A stretch of DNA of 64,000 nucleotides. Origin: Diploptera punctata. Taxonomy: Eukaryota; Arthropoda; Insecta; Blattodea; Blaberidae. The stretch is from assembly GCA_030220185.1 (NCBI GenBank), contig JASPKZ010009690.1, forward strand, positions 41,001 to 105,000, read 5' to 3'. Position numbers and translations under genes: made by a program. Within the stretch, counting starts at the first letter, position 1, and the number at the start of each line of letters is the position of its first letter. Shown one piece after another: positions 1 to 11,104 of the stretch. The notes under the pieces are model-generated. The model was given only the letters and a program-made list of their open reading frames with translations. It had not been told where the DNA came from and ran no database searches.

Positions 1-1440
1 TAGATTTTCACAGCGTCAACAGTACTGTGATGTGGGAAATTGATTGCCACGGCTCATTTATAATTTCATATGTACAAAATTAAAATACAGGGCGGAACAC
101 TGTATTGAAAACAAATGACTAGAATAGTAATTCACAAATAGTAGTTAAATGTATTACTTTAAATATTCAAGAGTCTACATAATTTATTAATGGAAATTGG
201 TTGTAAAATAAATTTTATTTGAATTTCTGTAATATAGATAACGTAAAAAAAATCATTGATTGAACGAGTTGTGTCGTTATGTAGGCCTATGACGTGTTAG
301 TCCCGAATGTTCATCCTAGTTTCGCCGGAATAAAAAAAATCATTCCCATATTTTCAAATTATAGACACCAAAATCGATAACCCTAAAGCCCCTTCACACA
401 CAGTAAAAGTTAAAACTACTATTCTAAAATATAATTCATAATTAAAAATAAATAAATAAAAATGTAAAATAAAATAAAATGGAAGTACAATAAATTCTAA
501 TCTTAATAACGTAGCTATCAAATGTTTTACATTTGAAGAAAATACTCAAATTCCACAAAGAAAAGACTGCACATATTAACATAGACAATGGTTTTAATAA
601 TTTAAATAAAATATTGGTCTTGTAAATCAAAAATAAGATAACCTTCAGAACTTCAAAGAGGAAATAGATTACTTTATAAGTTTCGGGAATACAAACCGGC
701 CTAAGTCTATGGATATTTTCAGAGCATAAAAAATCACAGTTGTTTCCTTGGGAAGGTTCCATGTCGTAGATTTACGGCACGAAAAGAAAACATCTAAACT
801 GAAATAAGAGATCGCAGAACAAACCTTTCATAGTCGGTGTGAATCACGGTGATTATAACCTAAAATGTTTAAAAAGGTTGTAAACTAGAATAATTTTTAT
901 CGTTATCTAAGAAAGATTAAAGTTTTATAATAATATTTTTGTTCTATTAGCATGGATCTTTTACCATTTTTCAATCTGAAAACGCTCTGCTGTGTAGGGG
1001 GAAAGCTGGAGAAATGATGGCGTCATACAACAAACACGCCGCTCTCAAACACAAACACTAATTAAACATTTGCATTTTAATACCTCCCCTGCTCTGTCAC
1101 CAGCAGTGGACGTACTGGTGATTGGACCGACCCATGTTTTACGTGGTGCAACTTTAAGTTTCCCTTTTAACACTCTCACATAGATCGGATCTAAATTACA
1201 CTAACGTCTTAATTCTCTGCCAATCCAATTTATTACCTAATTCCACTTGATCATGAATTTAAATTGTTGCTAAAGGGCTCACTTAAAATTCTCCTAATCA
1301 AATGACACACCTTAACTTTCAAACTGTTCCCCCACTTACAGAAAATTTACTGCAGTTAAAACAGACACTAATACTTATTACATAGGCCTATTTGTTATGT
1401 CCGATTGAAATTATATTCGTTACAAAATGTCTGTTTTTTA
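1..1440. other. AT-rich intergenic stretch, no gene seen
   Basis: I see no recognisable gene, RNA or repeat family here. A 106-codon open frame on the minus strand (442-762) is rich in Phe, Ile, Leu and Tyr, as expected by chance in AT-rich DNA. A short motif near 762 (CATGTCGTAGATTTACGG) recurs at 7349, so a small interspersed repeat fragment may lie there. Confidence 0.5.
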
Positions 1441-1457
1441 AATAATCTATAACTTAG

Positions 1458-1850
1458 AAGCATGGAGCAGAAACATGGGCTATAAATTCCAAATTAAAGT
1501 CAAAATTTGCAATGTACAGAAATTTATTTTTTAAGATCTTCACGATGCTTTAAATTAGACAGGATTACAAACAGTATTATCCGAGAAAAAAATGAACTTG
1601 AAAGAAATAATTTTAAAAATTTGTGTGAAATAAACAATTGCAAAATGTGAAGAGAATTAATGAAGATAGATTGCCAGTTAGGGCTTTGGAGTGAATTCCA
1701 AATCAGAGGAAAAGAAGGCATGGAATTGTGAATTTGATGAAGAACAAGGGATTGCTGGATGGTGAATGGAAGGAATAAGAGATGAATGGAGGAAGAGAAT
1801 CAAAACTTAATATTGGACATAGGAAGATGTGGATGCATTTAAAACTTGTC
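1458..1850 (+). pseudogene. Degraded non-LTR retrotransposon RT, C-terminal end
   Basis: The plus strand reads GAETWAINSKLKSK just after 1460, the typical 'YGAETWT.N.K..SK' block that follows the RT fingers and palm in insect non-LTR elements. Further on come DGEWKE and DEWRKRIK-like pieces, matching the extreme C-terminal block of the same class of protein. Stops and frameshifts separate the pieces, so this is an old, dead 3' fragment. The clade is not assigned. Confidence 0.55.
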
Positions 1851-1857
1851 AGATAAT

Positions 1858-1869
1858 AAAATAATAATA

Positions 1870-1902
<33 letters not shown>

Positions 1903-1908
1903 TAATAA
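1858..1908. repeat. (TAA)n microsatellite
   Basis: Imperfect TAA repeat directly downstream of one retroelement fragment and at the 3' end of the next one on the minus strand. It may be a decayed 3' tail. Confidence 0.9.
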
Positions 1909-2486
1909 TCTCCGGGTTTTTACAGCTGCAGCCGTCTTCCCGTGCCAAACCTTTAGAGCCTACGATCTTGGGCATCTTCAATGCTTAGCCCTCTGGCTTG
2001 CATTACTGTCTTCATGTTTTCTTTTCATGTTAACTTTGGTCTCCCTCTTTTCTTCTTTCTGGTCGGATGCCATTGATATAGTTGCTTCGGCCATCGCTCA
2101 TCTTCCATTCTTAAAACATATTCAAATCACTTTAATTCCTTCTCCTCAATTCTTTCAATTGCGCTTTCTTCTGCTTCCATTATTTTTCTAATTTCCTTAT
2201 TTGTGACATGTTCTAATTTAGACTTTCTGGCACTTCTGCGTAAATAATCCATTTCTAGAGCTATTAGTCTATTCTTGTAGTACTTATTGATTGTCCATAC
2301 CTCACTTCCATACATTGCAACAGATTCCACCAATGTTTTACCAATATTTTTTTTTGTGTCTTTCCAAATATGCTTATCCCATCACGGAATTCAACGATGA
2401 TATTCTTTTGTTACTCAATTCAATTCTATGTTTTATGTTCTCTTTGCCTATACCTTCAATGCTATACATAATTATTCGCAATATTT

Positions 2487-2490
<4 letters not shown>
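1909..2490 (-). pseudogene. Non-LTR retrotransposon fragment, family K (RT C-terminus)
   Basis: Minus-strand reading gives VAMYGSEVWTINKYYKNR, then IALEMDYLRRSARKSK, then an arginine- and lysine-rich GRPKLT block. This is the post-YADD C-terminal part of a non-LTR reverse transcriptase. Upstream (2340-2490) the frame shifts but still matches. The same family, on the plus strand, begins at about 63300 and runs off the right end of the window (there SEVWTISKYYKNR). Several stops and frameshifts make it a pseudogene, and no RNase H is visible. Confidence 0.75.

Positions 2491-2549
<59 letters not shown>
2491..2549. repeat. (TAA)n microsatellite
   Basis: About 20 uninterrupted AAT/TAA units. Confidence 0.95.
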
Positions 2550-2707
2550 TAACTTAGCAGACAAAGGTACTCTTTTTCAGAAGCTGTGTGGTTATTTAAT
2601 AGAAAAACCATTTTGTAAATTGGAAAATTATTTCAAACCCTGCATTTATAAAACATAATAAATGAAACAAGTATAGATAAAGTATGATGATGTAATTTAT
2701 TTTATAA

Positions 2708-2990
2708 CTAGCTAACACCCGGCGTGCGTTGCTACGCCTAAATAAATGAAATATTAAAGGTTAGTTAATTAAATTATATGATATACGCTGAGACGAACCA
2801 AACATGGTGGTTATTAGTTTTTAATTTTGAATTTCAGGTAAACCTCCACTTCTAATTATCGTATTTCGCTTATTTTTTTATAATACCTACCTCGGTTTAT
2901 TTTAATGGGATATACTCAGTTTCGCTGTGAAACATAAAACGTTGTAATCGCTAGAGCTATTTTTAAATTTTCACTTCTGTCACTCTTTCG
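2708..2990 (-). mobile_element. Helitron-like 3' end, subfamily 2
   Basis: On the minus strand the end reads GGCGTagcaacgcACGCC (a hairpin), about 9 nt more, then CTAG followed by T. A short GC hairpin about 10 nt before a 3' CTAG, inserted at an A/T site, is the diagnostic 3' end of Helitrons. The internal sequence matches the element ending near 62512 and a fragment near 40800-40990. No Rep/helicase coding sequence is present, so it is non-autonomous. Confidence 0.6.
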
Positions 2991-3135
2991 CCCAAGGTAC
3001 TTTTTTCGTCTGGCTTATCACCTTCGACCAGTCCGGCATGGGTAACCCTATCGGCAGCAATGCTACCGCCGGCATAGCTCTCAGGATCATTTAAGCACGC
3101 AAGCCACTCCACCACAACAAGATAAAGATACCATG
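2991..3135 (-). repeat. Repeat-derived open stretch of about 45 codons
   Basis: The minus strand is open and reads VVEWLACLNDPESYAGGS and then AADRVTHAGLVEGDKPDEK. I associate this peptide with interspersed repeats in insect assemblies rather than a host gene, but that is from memory. It abuts the Helitron fragment and has no start or stop context, so I treat it as a repeat fragment of unknown class. Confidence 0.35.
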
Positions 3136-3164
3136 GAGGGATATATATGATCTAAATTAATTAA

Positions 3165-4365
3165 AACGGAGACATTTATGTGGTTATGGACGTGTTGCCA
3201 CTTAGGAACTTTAGACATGGTGTGGCGCCTTATAATTTATTTTACCCGTGTTCTACTACCATTAGTGCCGTTTGTTACCATTATTATATTAAAGTCGCGA
3301 TAGTAAACCATTTATTGCGCCGCCGTGTATCGTCTTTTGTTTCCCTTGTATATATTAGCCTTGAGTTCATAACAATCAGGGTTATTATTCAAAAGCCTCT
3401 GCCCGGGCCCATAAGAAGCAAAGATTGATTCATCTTTCTTTTCCAAACACTTAAACATCAATCAACAATTGATCCTAAAACACTTGAGTAATATATGATA
3501 CTTAGCTAAACTGGGTGTATCATTATTATTATTAACCATGAAAGCTAGACGGAAAAAAGGAAGTTTGTATGATCTCCTAAATAAGTAAGCTTGTGTACGG
3601 GAGTATGCCCAACAGCAGTATACACATAAATAATTTGAACATTAAACATGATGTATATAAAAAATGATATAAATAGTAAGTCTGAAGTATTAGAAAAATA
3701 TAATCAAATAACAGTATTGATCATTCTTGAATTTAAAAGAAAACAAATTAATAATTATTAACATAAAAAAATATCATAACTCGCTCAAACAAATTCACAC
3801 ATACTTTCAGTCCAAGCCAGGATGGCTTTCCCTGGTCCTCCGGACCAAAAACTTAATACACGCCACTCGCGTGCTCCAGACGACGTAATTCCAACAAAAT
3901 GTTCCGATCGAACGATAATGTTCTGAATGTGCGTATCGTATTTGAGCGTTCCGAGGTAGAAGGGGAGATGCGCAGTACAAACAGCGCCATAGGAGAGGTA
4001 GAAAGGAGAGTGGGGGTAGATGCATAGAGAAGGGATATTGGCATAGATCACGAATCTTTCAGTTCAAGGAGGATAACGGCACTGATGTTACGGACCAAAA
4101 ACTTAATACACGCCATCGCGTGCTCCAGACGACGTAATTCCAACAAAGTGTTCCGATCGAACGATAATGTTCTGAATGTGCGTATCGTATTTGAGCGTTC
4201 CGAGGTAGAAGGGGAGATGCGCAGTACAAACAGCGCCATAGGAGAGGTAGAAAGGAGAGTGGGGGTAGATGCATAGAGAAGGGATATTGGCATAGTTCAC
4301 GAATCTTTCAGTTCAAGGAGGATAACGGCACTGATGTTACGAACCGAAAATCGCACTTTCGGTTC
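3165..4365 (-). mobile_element. R3 repeat, copy 1 (hairpin-ended, unclassified)
   Basis: This stretch is homologous to 23483-24385 in opposite orientation. One end is a hairpin at 4341-4365, with 9-bp arms GAACCGAAA and TTTCGGTTC. Next to it lies a direct tandem duplication of about 250 bp (3841-4090 and 4091-4340). The other copy has only one unit. The far end near 3165 is poorly defined and more diverged. No transposase or RT is visible, so I read it as a non-autonomous element of unknown superfamily. Confidence 0.55.
3841..4340. repeat. Two tandem units of about 250 bp inside R3
   Basis: Both units begin CGGACCAAAAACTTAATACA and end GGCACTGATGTTA. They differ by a few substitutions and a one-base deletion, so the duplication is recent. 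The unit at 23510-23760 exists in a single copy. Confidence 0.9.
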
Positions 4366-4749
4366 AATGGAACCTAGTTAAATGAAATATGCTTAAATTA
4401 ATCTATCGGTTGTTGGAGTCGTTTAGATGTGATACACATAATCCAACATTAAATTAATGAGATGTGTAGAATGGAATGGTACAGCTTAAGACCTTATTTA
4501 GAGATTGTTGGAAACCCAACTGATAAAATTTTGCCTACCATAGTTTGAAAATGTACATTTTGAAGTATAGCTCGTTATTTGTTGAAATATTCTGTAAAGG
4601 CTAAATTTTGTAAATATAGTTGGTTATTTCTTGTTAATAATCGAGTTTAATCGAATCCCTAAATATAGTCCCAAGCATCTCGTAGCATTCAGTAGGACCT
4701 ATTTCGATGTTGGGGCGTAAGTTTTAAAAAATAAACAGCTTATAACTTA
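4366..4749. other. Unassigned AT-rich spacer
   Basis: I recognise nothing in this stretch between R3 and an old RTE-A fragment. Confidence 0.4.
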
Positions 4750-5160
4750 GAATATGTTTTGTCTGAAACATCTTTGATCTACTTCTTCAAAATTTCCATA
4801 ATTTGTCCATGAACTGCCCATTTCCATTATATAGTAATGTATTACTATATGTGAAGATATATTTAGTTTTATTAATGTTTACTTCCAGTCCCAATTTCTT
4901 GGTGTTATTTTCATAATATAATGCATTTTCCTTAATTGGTCCATATATCCTTCTGAGTATGTTACTTTCAAAATTAGCTAGTTCAGATTTGTCATGTGCA
5001 GTCAGAACACAGGTTTTCTCCTCTGTAAGTTAACACCGGTTTAATTAATGTTTCATACAATCTGATTTTTGTTTCACATGTCAAATATTTTGAATTTAAA
5101 AACTGTATTTATTGGAAAATACAACATTTCTTAGCATTTTGTATTATTTTATTTATTTCT
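4750..5160 (-). pseudogene. RTE-A retrotransposon, old degraded RT fragment
   Basis: The minus strand near 4865-4910 encodes a KLGLEVNINKTKY-like block, identical in kind to the post-YADD region of the better-preserved RTE-A copies at 22.1, 36.6 and 52.0 kb. The rest is heavily mutated, making it one of the oldest RTE-A copies in the window. Confidence 0.6.
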
Positions 5161-5171
5161 TCCTGGATATT

Positions 5172-5546
5172 TTTTTTTGCAAATGCCCCAGGTTGTCTTT
5201 CGACATTCTGGTGTTCTCTCCTGGCATGGCGTACTTGTAACCCACTTCTGAGGTTGGGGCGCCTGGAAAGCAGGGTTACGTTGCCCCGATGATATGACGG
5301 GTGATGATAGTGGTGCGCCAGGAGAGTCCCTAATCCTAAGCTTAATCTAAGATGAATATGAATGATGATGATTGCGATGGCCGTATGATTTCGGGGACTG
5401 TTTGGGCCTTAAAGTTTTCCTGACATTTGTCTTACAGGTGAAGAAAAACCCTGATAAAAAACCTCACTATCCCGACCGGGGGATCGAACCCGGGCCCGCT
5501 GCGTGATAAGGCAGCACGCTACCCCGAGGCCACAGCGGTGGACTAA
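5172..5546 (-). mobile_element. Composite SINE: SINE1 tRNA-like head plus body X
   Basis: On the minus strand the head at 5543-5380 has a tRNA-like A box and an exact B box (GGTTCGATCCC), as in the other SINE1 copies. Past about 5366 the standard SINE1 3' body is replaced by a different segment, body X, which is also found behind another tRNA-like head at 28365 and 46190. An 11-bp target-site duplication (TCCTGGATATT, 5161-5171 and 5547-5557) brackets it. A T-run at the left edge is its A-rich tail. Confidence 0.8.
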
Positions 5547-5799
5547 TCCTGGATATTATTATGTTTATTTAGTCCCATTAAACATGAGTCCATAAATTAA
5601 AGAGTTATGAAGCAATGTCAATTTTACTGTTAGGCTCTCGCTGATAGTAAGTGCCAATTCTAACAAAATCATCACAGCCCGATTCAATTCAGATGTGCCT
5701 GATTTTAAGGATTATCTTAACCTTAAAATTGGCTAAACAATAATTTCTCCTGCCTGTTTATTTAAATATCCCGGACCGCAAGGAAAATAAGATCACGTA

Positions 5800-7128
5800 A
5801 ACGCTAATACACCGGCGTGCGTTGCAACGCCTAAATAAATTATGTGTTTTGTCGTTTAGCTGAATAAGTAAAAGGAAAAATAATTATAAATGTATATCGC
5901 TATTATTTTTAGATACCCCGTGCTAATTTCACCGGCGTTGCCCAAGAATCTACTTATCCCGATCTTCTTGGCATCAATTAGATGAAATTGCTCTCTTCGT
6001 TATGTAGCTAAAACGATCAATAAAACGAATTAATTCTATTTCCTAACTACCCTTTCAAACAATTAAAAATAGTAAATAGAATTTCATCTTCCAAAATTTA
6101 ATGTTCAAGCATTCACTATAAGTAAAGTTATATCGTAATTATTTTTTAGATACCCCCGTGCTGTTTACTCAGCGTTGCCCGGGAATCTACAAATCCGGAT
6201 ATACTTGGCATAATGAGCTGAAAGACAAAATTCGTTATTTTTAGGGGTCCCCATCTAGGGGACATGTGGATGGCGACCACAAGGTGTCCAAGCTTCCACT
6301 TACTTATGTTTTGCTCCTTATTTTATCTTTAACCGATCTGGTATTTCTTCCTTTCTTCCACTTACTTATACCAGACTCTTTTAATTTTACTATCTAACCT
6401 CTCTTGGTTAACTCTTGTTTTTTCGACCCCGACGCTATTAGAGCATCCGAGGGCTTAGGAAGTCTTTTCCTTTCTTCCATTTCTTCTTTCCTTTATTTTC
6501 TTTTCTTCCCCAGAAAAGCCTGACCAGAGGCTATAAGATGACAGCCCCATCACTGGTCTTGCCTTCCTTTGGCCAGCAACCAATCGAAGGGACTATTATT
6601 ATGATTTTAAGTCTTATACGAGAATTTCCCGGAAGGATCACTGGAGGGAAACTTTTCTATAGGATCGTAACAGGCCTTGGTCTAATACTTGGAAGGAAGA
6701 AGAAGAAGAAGTTATGCGTAAAATAATACCGGCGCGCTATGCGCTGTTATGCTTGCCCGGGAATCTACTTATCCCCATCTTCTTGGCATCAATGAAAGAC
6801 AAAAATGGTTATTGTGAGTTATCCGTAAGAGATAAACATATGCCGTCGCGGACATTTTTGTAGAGTTTTTCAGATATTCAATCCTATGTACATTAATTTC
6901 GTGTATATGTTATGGTTTAGGCAGTGTAAGCCATTTAAGCGTAAAAAAATACTTCTTTTTACATTTTCACTACAAAGGGTGATTTTTAAGGATGTAGGAG
7001 TTGAGTATCACAACTCTCTTACAGCCTATGTTCATCCCGGGAATCTCTTGAACATTTTGCAAAAAACCCCATCACAATCGGCAGCTAATAAAATACAAAG
7101 AAACATTAATTATTATAATTATATTAGA
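5800..7128 (-). mobile_element. Non-autonomous Helitron, interrupted
   Basis: This is the minus-strand counterpart of the Helitron at 34949-37157. Its 5' end, read on the minus strand from 7128, is TCTAATATAATTATAA, matching TCTAATATATAAAA there. Its 3' hairpin (GGCGTtgcaacgcACGCC) lies near 5814-5832, although the terminal CTAG is mutated. Internal blocks match in order: 'cttacgctgcctaaacc', 'ttcattgatgccaag' and 'gattcccgggc'. The element is split by an insertion at about 6239-6725. It has no coding capacity. Confidence 0.65.
6239..6725 (+). mobile_element. Retroposon-like insertion with (GAA)n tail
   Basis: This segment interrupts the Helitron and has no counterpart in the other Helitron copy. 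It begins near GGGGTCCCCATCTAGGGG and ends in TTGGAAGGAAGAAGAAGAAG, a simple-repeat tail on the plus strand. A 62-codon open frame (6538-6726) reads IREFPGRITGGKLFYRIVTG. I do not recognise it as a protein domain. It could be the 3' end of a LINE or a SINE. I could not fix a clean target duplication. Confidence 0.45.
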
Positions 7129-7129
7129 T

Positions 7130-7494
7130 TTAATTTAATTTAATTAAAAAAACAAATTAATATAAACTATGTATATATAATTACATAACAATCCATAATT
7201 AAAGTATTATGGTTATATCGATAATATTATATATTTTCGCTAAGGATTTTCGACACATTTGAAATACGTTAGGATCATAAATTAAGTTTTTACCTTTCGA
7301 TCTCGATGCAATAGTAGTCTACTCGCTTCTGGTTCCAAGTTTCGCGGGTCTCATGTCGTAGATTTACGGTCCGTGAAAGAATCTTAGGTCCCTGGGTAAA
7401 ATCTGTCGGCCCATTCTGGTCAGCTAAGCATTGCTTTGCTAGTGGCCTGAACTATTAATAAAATCCTATCTTCCGATTTCGACTGAGGGTCTTT
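7130..7494. other. Spacer with a short recurrent motif
   Basis: No gene seen. At 7349 the motif CATGTCGTAGATTTACGG recurs from 762 and is followed by a stretch that looks like the tail of a dispersed repeat, but I see only two partial copies. Confidence 0.4.
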
Positions 7495-7828
7495 CCACTT
7501 TTTCAGCGGTTGCCCTTTACCAGCCGCCTGCTGGCCCTTCACATCCACATGTGTCAATAACAGAGGTAGATGATCAACAGCCAGTGTAGGGGTGACATGT
7601 GGTTAGCATGTCGAGTCCCCCAGCCCGTTATAGCTGGTTCCTCAACCTGGAGCCGCCTACTTATTGTAGCTACCCAATTGCCTGACGATGCTGGGTGGGC
7701 ACCGGTCCCATACTGGCCGAAATACCATGAGAAAATTTCTTCCCCCATGGAGAACTCGAACCAGCGCAAGTCCCGTAGCTCTGCGCCAAGGCTTCCTACC
7801 TTAACCGCTCGGCTACGGCGCGGGACAA
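7495..7828 (-). mobile_element. SINE5, tRNA-derived (Ser/Leu-like head)
   Basis: Read on the minus strand it starts GCGCCGTAGCCGAGCGGTTA (A box) and has GGTTCGAGTTC (B box), resembling the 5' half of a Ser or Leu tRNA. A unique body follows, beginning CTCCATGGGGGAAG. Two further copies lie at 58755-59115 (-) and 61735-62055 (+). It has no coding role. The 106-codon open frame on its opposite strand is incidental. Confidence 0.8.
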
Positions 7829-7902
7829 GTCCTATCTACCTACTTGAATTTCACCACATTGAGTTTAAAGGCCTATTTTCTTTCATATAACAATAATTAC
7901 AA

Positions 7903-7905
7903 TAA

Positions 7906-7953
<48 letters not shown>
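7903..7953. repeat. (AAT)n microsatellite
   Basis: Uninterrupted AAT units. Confidence 0.95.
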
Positions 7954-7955
<2 letters not shown>

Positions 7956-8080
7956 CGAGTACGTGAAAGTTAATAATAATATATAAAATTATATTAGGAT
8001 TAATTCGAGTTATTATTATATTTCGGAAGGGACAAGTTTCCTGGGTGAAGGGTTTCTACGGGGTTTTCCTATCTTAAATT

Positions 8081-8215
8081 TGAAGAGAAAAATTATATAC
8101 CCAAATCGGGATTTGGACCCAATACATCTAGTTCTATACACCAGTGCTTTAACGATATAAGCTAATAGGCATCTCGATTAAAACATAGATTTTTCTCTTA
8201 TATTAATACGATTCC
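8081..8215 (-). repeat. Degenerate tRNA-like unit with inverted flanks
   Basis: It starts TGAAGAGAAAAATTATA and ends near GATTTTTCTCTTATATT, the same flank pair that borders the tRNA-like genes at 40.4 and 42.6 kb. The inside has a decayed T-arm (gggatttggaccc on the plus strand), but no complete cloverleaf survives. I take it as an old copy of that family. Confidence 0.45.
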
Positions 8216-8294
8216 CGCGCGCCAGGTAGCAGTGAACTTCGTTCTACTAAAGCCATCTAGCGGTCTCTTAAATAAGGATACTTATAAATGACTA

Positions 8295-8935
8295 TTTAAC
8301 TCATGTCGCAAATGGTAGTCGACGACCAATCACGTTTCAATGAATTCTGTTTTACACCAATGACAGTCGTGTTTCACCTCGCTCTTTATAGATTTCTCTT
8401 TATCTTTTGTAATAAAGAAAGCTCCTCGTTTTTTAATATTCTGAACAGATTAGACCATTATTTTTCTCCAGCAAATACATTGAATATAGCTAATAATGAA
8501 TAGATTCAGTGATTTTACTGAGTTGTTTATTCAAACTATAAATGATTAACCTATAATGTTGATTATAATAGTTTGATGTGTTTCATTATTTCTCCACTAG
8601 AGTGCATTCTTACAATATTGCGATCCTATTTGACAATAAATAATATGATAGAGTTGCAGTGAATATACATAACTTCGCATTTCTAATTTGTTTTCAAACA
8701 TCGCCGTTTACATTAAGTAGGCCTATATAAATTTTTTAAAACACCGGTAACTATATTCAAATAATTATTATTTAGTACAGAGCTTAATTTTATTCGTTAA
8801 ATAGTCCTAACAAATGCCATTCTTGATTTCCAAATTATCTTGATAAATTCATTCCTCACTTCGTGAGTCGTGAATTTATCGATAATTTGGAAATCACTCG
8901 TGGCATTACTTATGAAAAATCAGCACATTACATTA
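8295..8935 (+). mobile_element. R8 repeat, copy 1 (unclassified, hairpin end)
   Basis: About 640 bp homologous to 32425-32972, and at its right end to 50047-50230. The right end holds an imperfect inverted repeat (8814-8908) with arms containing GATTTCCAAATT and AATTTGGAAATC. No open frame is shared between copies. It is possibly a MITE. I cannot place it in a superfamily. Confidence 0.5.
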
Positions 8936-8959
8936 TATGCATTATTTTCTCATCTGTTA

Positions 8960-9235
8960 GATAAATGTCAGGTTATTTAATGCCCAAGTGGTCCCGAACA
9001 TCATCTGGCCATTATAATCATCAATATCATATTTACAACTTTCGTGTGAATGTGTCTTATGTTGTTGTTAACTAGGAGTAGGCTCTGACATTGAGCTATT
9101 GCTCCTTCAGGAAGGCCCTCCATGTCCTTGTGAGGTCAACAAAGTATGTATGTGATCCATAGCTTAAAAATCCCTCTCCCGACAGGTCGTGGCGTACTGT
9201 TAAGGCTCCGAATGAAGTGTGGCATTGCAAATGTA
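8960..9235 (+). mobile_element. SINE1 with body Y, 5'-truncated
   Basis: It matches the 3' part of the SINE at 31636-32100 (shared: 'ggtcccgaacatcatctgg', 'cctccatgt', 'cccgacaggtcgt') but lacks the tRNA-like head. Confidence 0.6.
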
Positions 9236-9414
9236 AACAAAGTCATCGTTTCCCAACCTGTGGTTCGCGAACCCCCAGGGGGTTCGCAAAATATTTCAAG
9301 GGGTTCGCCAAAACTTTTCCGTAACGGTGGGTTTCGAGGTTAGGTCTATTATTTTTCTTCATTTCTGCGGCATTGTTATAATAATTTTATTTATTTACAG
9401 ATTTTTAATGTTTA

Positions 9415-9745
9415 CATATATTTCTGTGACTAAAGTTTTATTTTTCTTCTCCACTCGTCTCTATCCATCCACTCCACGTCCTCCAGTCCTTCGTTTCTCA
9501 TTCCAGTTCTTATTTCTTGCATCCACGAGTTTCGAGGTCTTCCCTTCCTTCTTCTTCCAGGTGGACACCATTCCAATCTTTTCCTGGGTAACCTATCTTC
9601 TTGCATTCGTCGTACATGCCCATACCAATTTAATTGCTTGTATCTTATATAATCTACTATTGAATATATAATATTCACTTTCTTTTCGAATGACAGCATT
9701 TTTTTTTAAATTTTGAACATCTTCCTGCTCTCCTCAAGAAATAGG
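9415..9745 (-). pseudogene. Non-LTR family B, RT C-terminal fragment
   Basis: The minus strand is open for 89 codons and includes RYKQLNWYGHVRRMQEDRLP, then a proline/arginine GRRRKGRPRNSW block and DRDEWRRKI. This is the C-terminal tail of a non-LTR polyprotein. A second copy lies at 49095-49560. The 5' end is truncated. Confidence 0.8.
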
Positions 9746-9764
9746 GTTAATATAATAGGGTTAT

Positions 9765-10068
9765 GGGGCACGCCGTAACGTAGTGGTTAAGGCACTGAGC
9801 TACAAGTTGGAGGGTCGAGGGTTCAAGTCCCGTTGGGGTCAGGATTTTTAAACTGACCCAAACCCTCTGGCGGCACTATGGCCCTGGGGTTGACTCAGCC
9901 TATAACGGAAATGAGTACCAGACGCTTGCTCTGGGGTAAAGGCGGCCGTCACGCAGGGCTGACAACCCGGCTGGACATAAAGTGCCGATTGTCTAGAAAA
10001 AACTGGGAAGCCTTACCAACTACTACCCCAAGGGCCTCCGGGCCTGTTGTGGGATCACTTTACTTTTT
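9765..10068 (+). mobile_element. SINE3, tRNA-derived, complete
   Basis: The head has an A-box-like segment (CGTAGTGGTTAAGG) and a B box (GGTTCAAGTCC), followed by a GC-richer body. It is bracketed by a 14-bp duplication with one mismatch (TATAATAGGGTTAT at 9751-9764; TATAATAGGGCTAT at 10069-10082). It is inserted in the hAT element. This is the only copy I found in the window. Confidence 0.85.
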
Positions 10069-10082
10069 TATAATAGGGCTAT

Positions 10083-10154
10083 AATAATAATATAATAATA
10101 ATAATAATAATAATATACTATATAATTATATATAATAATATCTAATTATTATTA

Positions 10155-10194
<40 letters not shown>

Positions 10195-10254
10195 TATTAT
10201 TATATTATATATTATTATTATAATTTTTTTTTATTATTATTATTCTTATTATTA

Positions 10255-10294
<40 letters not shown>
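10083..10294. repeat. Compound (TAA)n / (ATT)n microsatellite
   Basis: TAA runs turn into ATT runs around 10125, forming an approximate inverted repeat that could fold. Confidence 0.9.
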
Positions 10295-10295
<1 letters not shown>

Positions 10296-10630
10296 GAGGT
10301 AGCGTGCTGCCTTGTCACGCAGCGGGCCCGGGTTCGATCCCCGGTCGAGCAGTTTTTCTGGGTGAGGCTTTTATCGGGGTTTTTCCTCACCTGTAAGAAC
10401 AAATGTCAGGAAACTTTAAGGCCCAAACGGTCCCCGAAATCATATGGCCATCATCATCATTACCATCACCATCCTTCACATTATCATCACCATCATCATC
10501 ATCCTTCACCGGTGTGGAAAGCAACGGGAAGCTACCACACCTGCAATTCCCTAGTAAAGCTGCAAGCATAGCATGAAAATGCTGTGATTGCAGTAAAGGA
10601 TCTGCCTTCGGGCAGAATTACTATGGATGG

Positions 10631-10633
<3 letters not shown>
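10295..10633 (+). mobile_element. SINE1, near full length
   Basis: The tRNA-like head has the B box GGTTCGATCCC. Next come a conserved block (TTTTTCTGGGTGAGG) and an internal, length-variable CAT repeat. The 3' end is GGCAGAATTACTATGGATGG. It lies between (ATT)n arrays, and the 3' array (10634-10683) serves as its tail or target. Confidence 0.9.
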
Positions 10634-10684
<51 letters not shown>

Positions 10685-11104
10685 TTTATTTCAAAATTAA
10701 ATTAATCCTACAATGTCCCTTGATACATATGTGCAAGATCGGTAATTTATCACATTATTTCCACAATAAATGAATATTTACTGCGAATGCCTGATTTATA
10801 AGTATGTAACAACGTTAGGAATGCATTTTATTTCGCTACAACTAGGCCTACACGTTGATTTTAAACCGTAAGTAGAGTACAGTAATTTTAGGTTATAACC
10901 GTTAAGGGTTAAGTTAATTTAAGGTTATTAAATCTTTTCCTTGGAATACATTTTATGCATGTCTACTGTATGTATATTTAAAAGTCAGTGGTTTGCTCAA
11001 CTCAGATCGTTGTGGAAGGGGTTCGCGAGTCGAAAAAGGTTGGGAACCGGCATGGCATTATTAAACAGACTGATGATTGTTTCATTATTGAAGAAAAATT
11101 TTTA

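Larger units (their letters stand above)
9244..11054 (-). mobile_element. hAT-type element, broken by later insertions
   Basis: The ends are CATCGTTTCCCAACC and GGTTGGGAACC, the hAT-like TIR also seen at 27590-28154 and 34407-34923. Internal sequence at 9244-9400 and 10690-11054 matches those copies in reverse. Between them sit an RT fragment (9415-9745), SINE3 (9765-10068), microsatellites and SINE1 (10295-10633). There is no transposase, and I could not confirm the 8-bp duplication for this copy. Confidence 0.65.

Noticed and set aside
442..762. 106-codon minus-strand open frame
   Set aside because: AT-rich composition gives mostly Phe, Ile, Leu, Tyr and Lys. No domain, no homologue in the window and no promoter or splice support.
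3841..4340. CRISPR-like or satellite array
   Set aside because: Only two 250-bp units within a dispersed repeat; no spacers.
7570..7890. 106-codon plus-strand open frame
   Set aside because: It lies antisense to SINE5 and its equivalent is broken in the other SINE5 copies.
10295..10350. SINE heads as genuine tRNA genes
   Set aside because: A and B boxes are present, but the acceptor and anticodon arms do not pair and a SINE body follows without a terminator.
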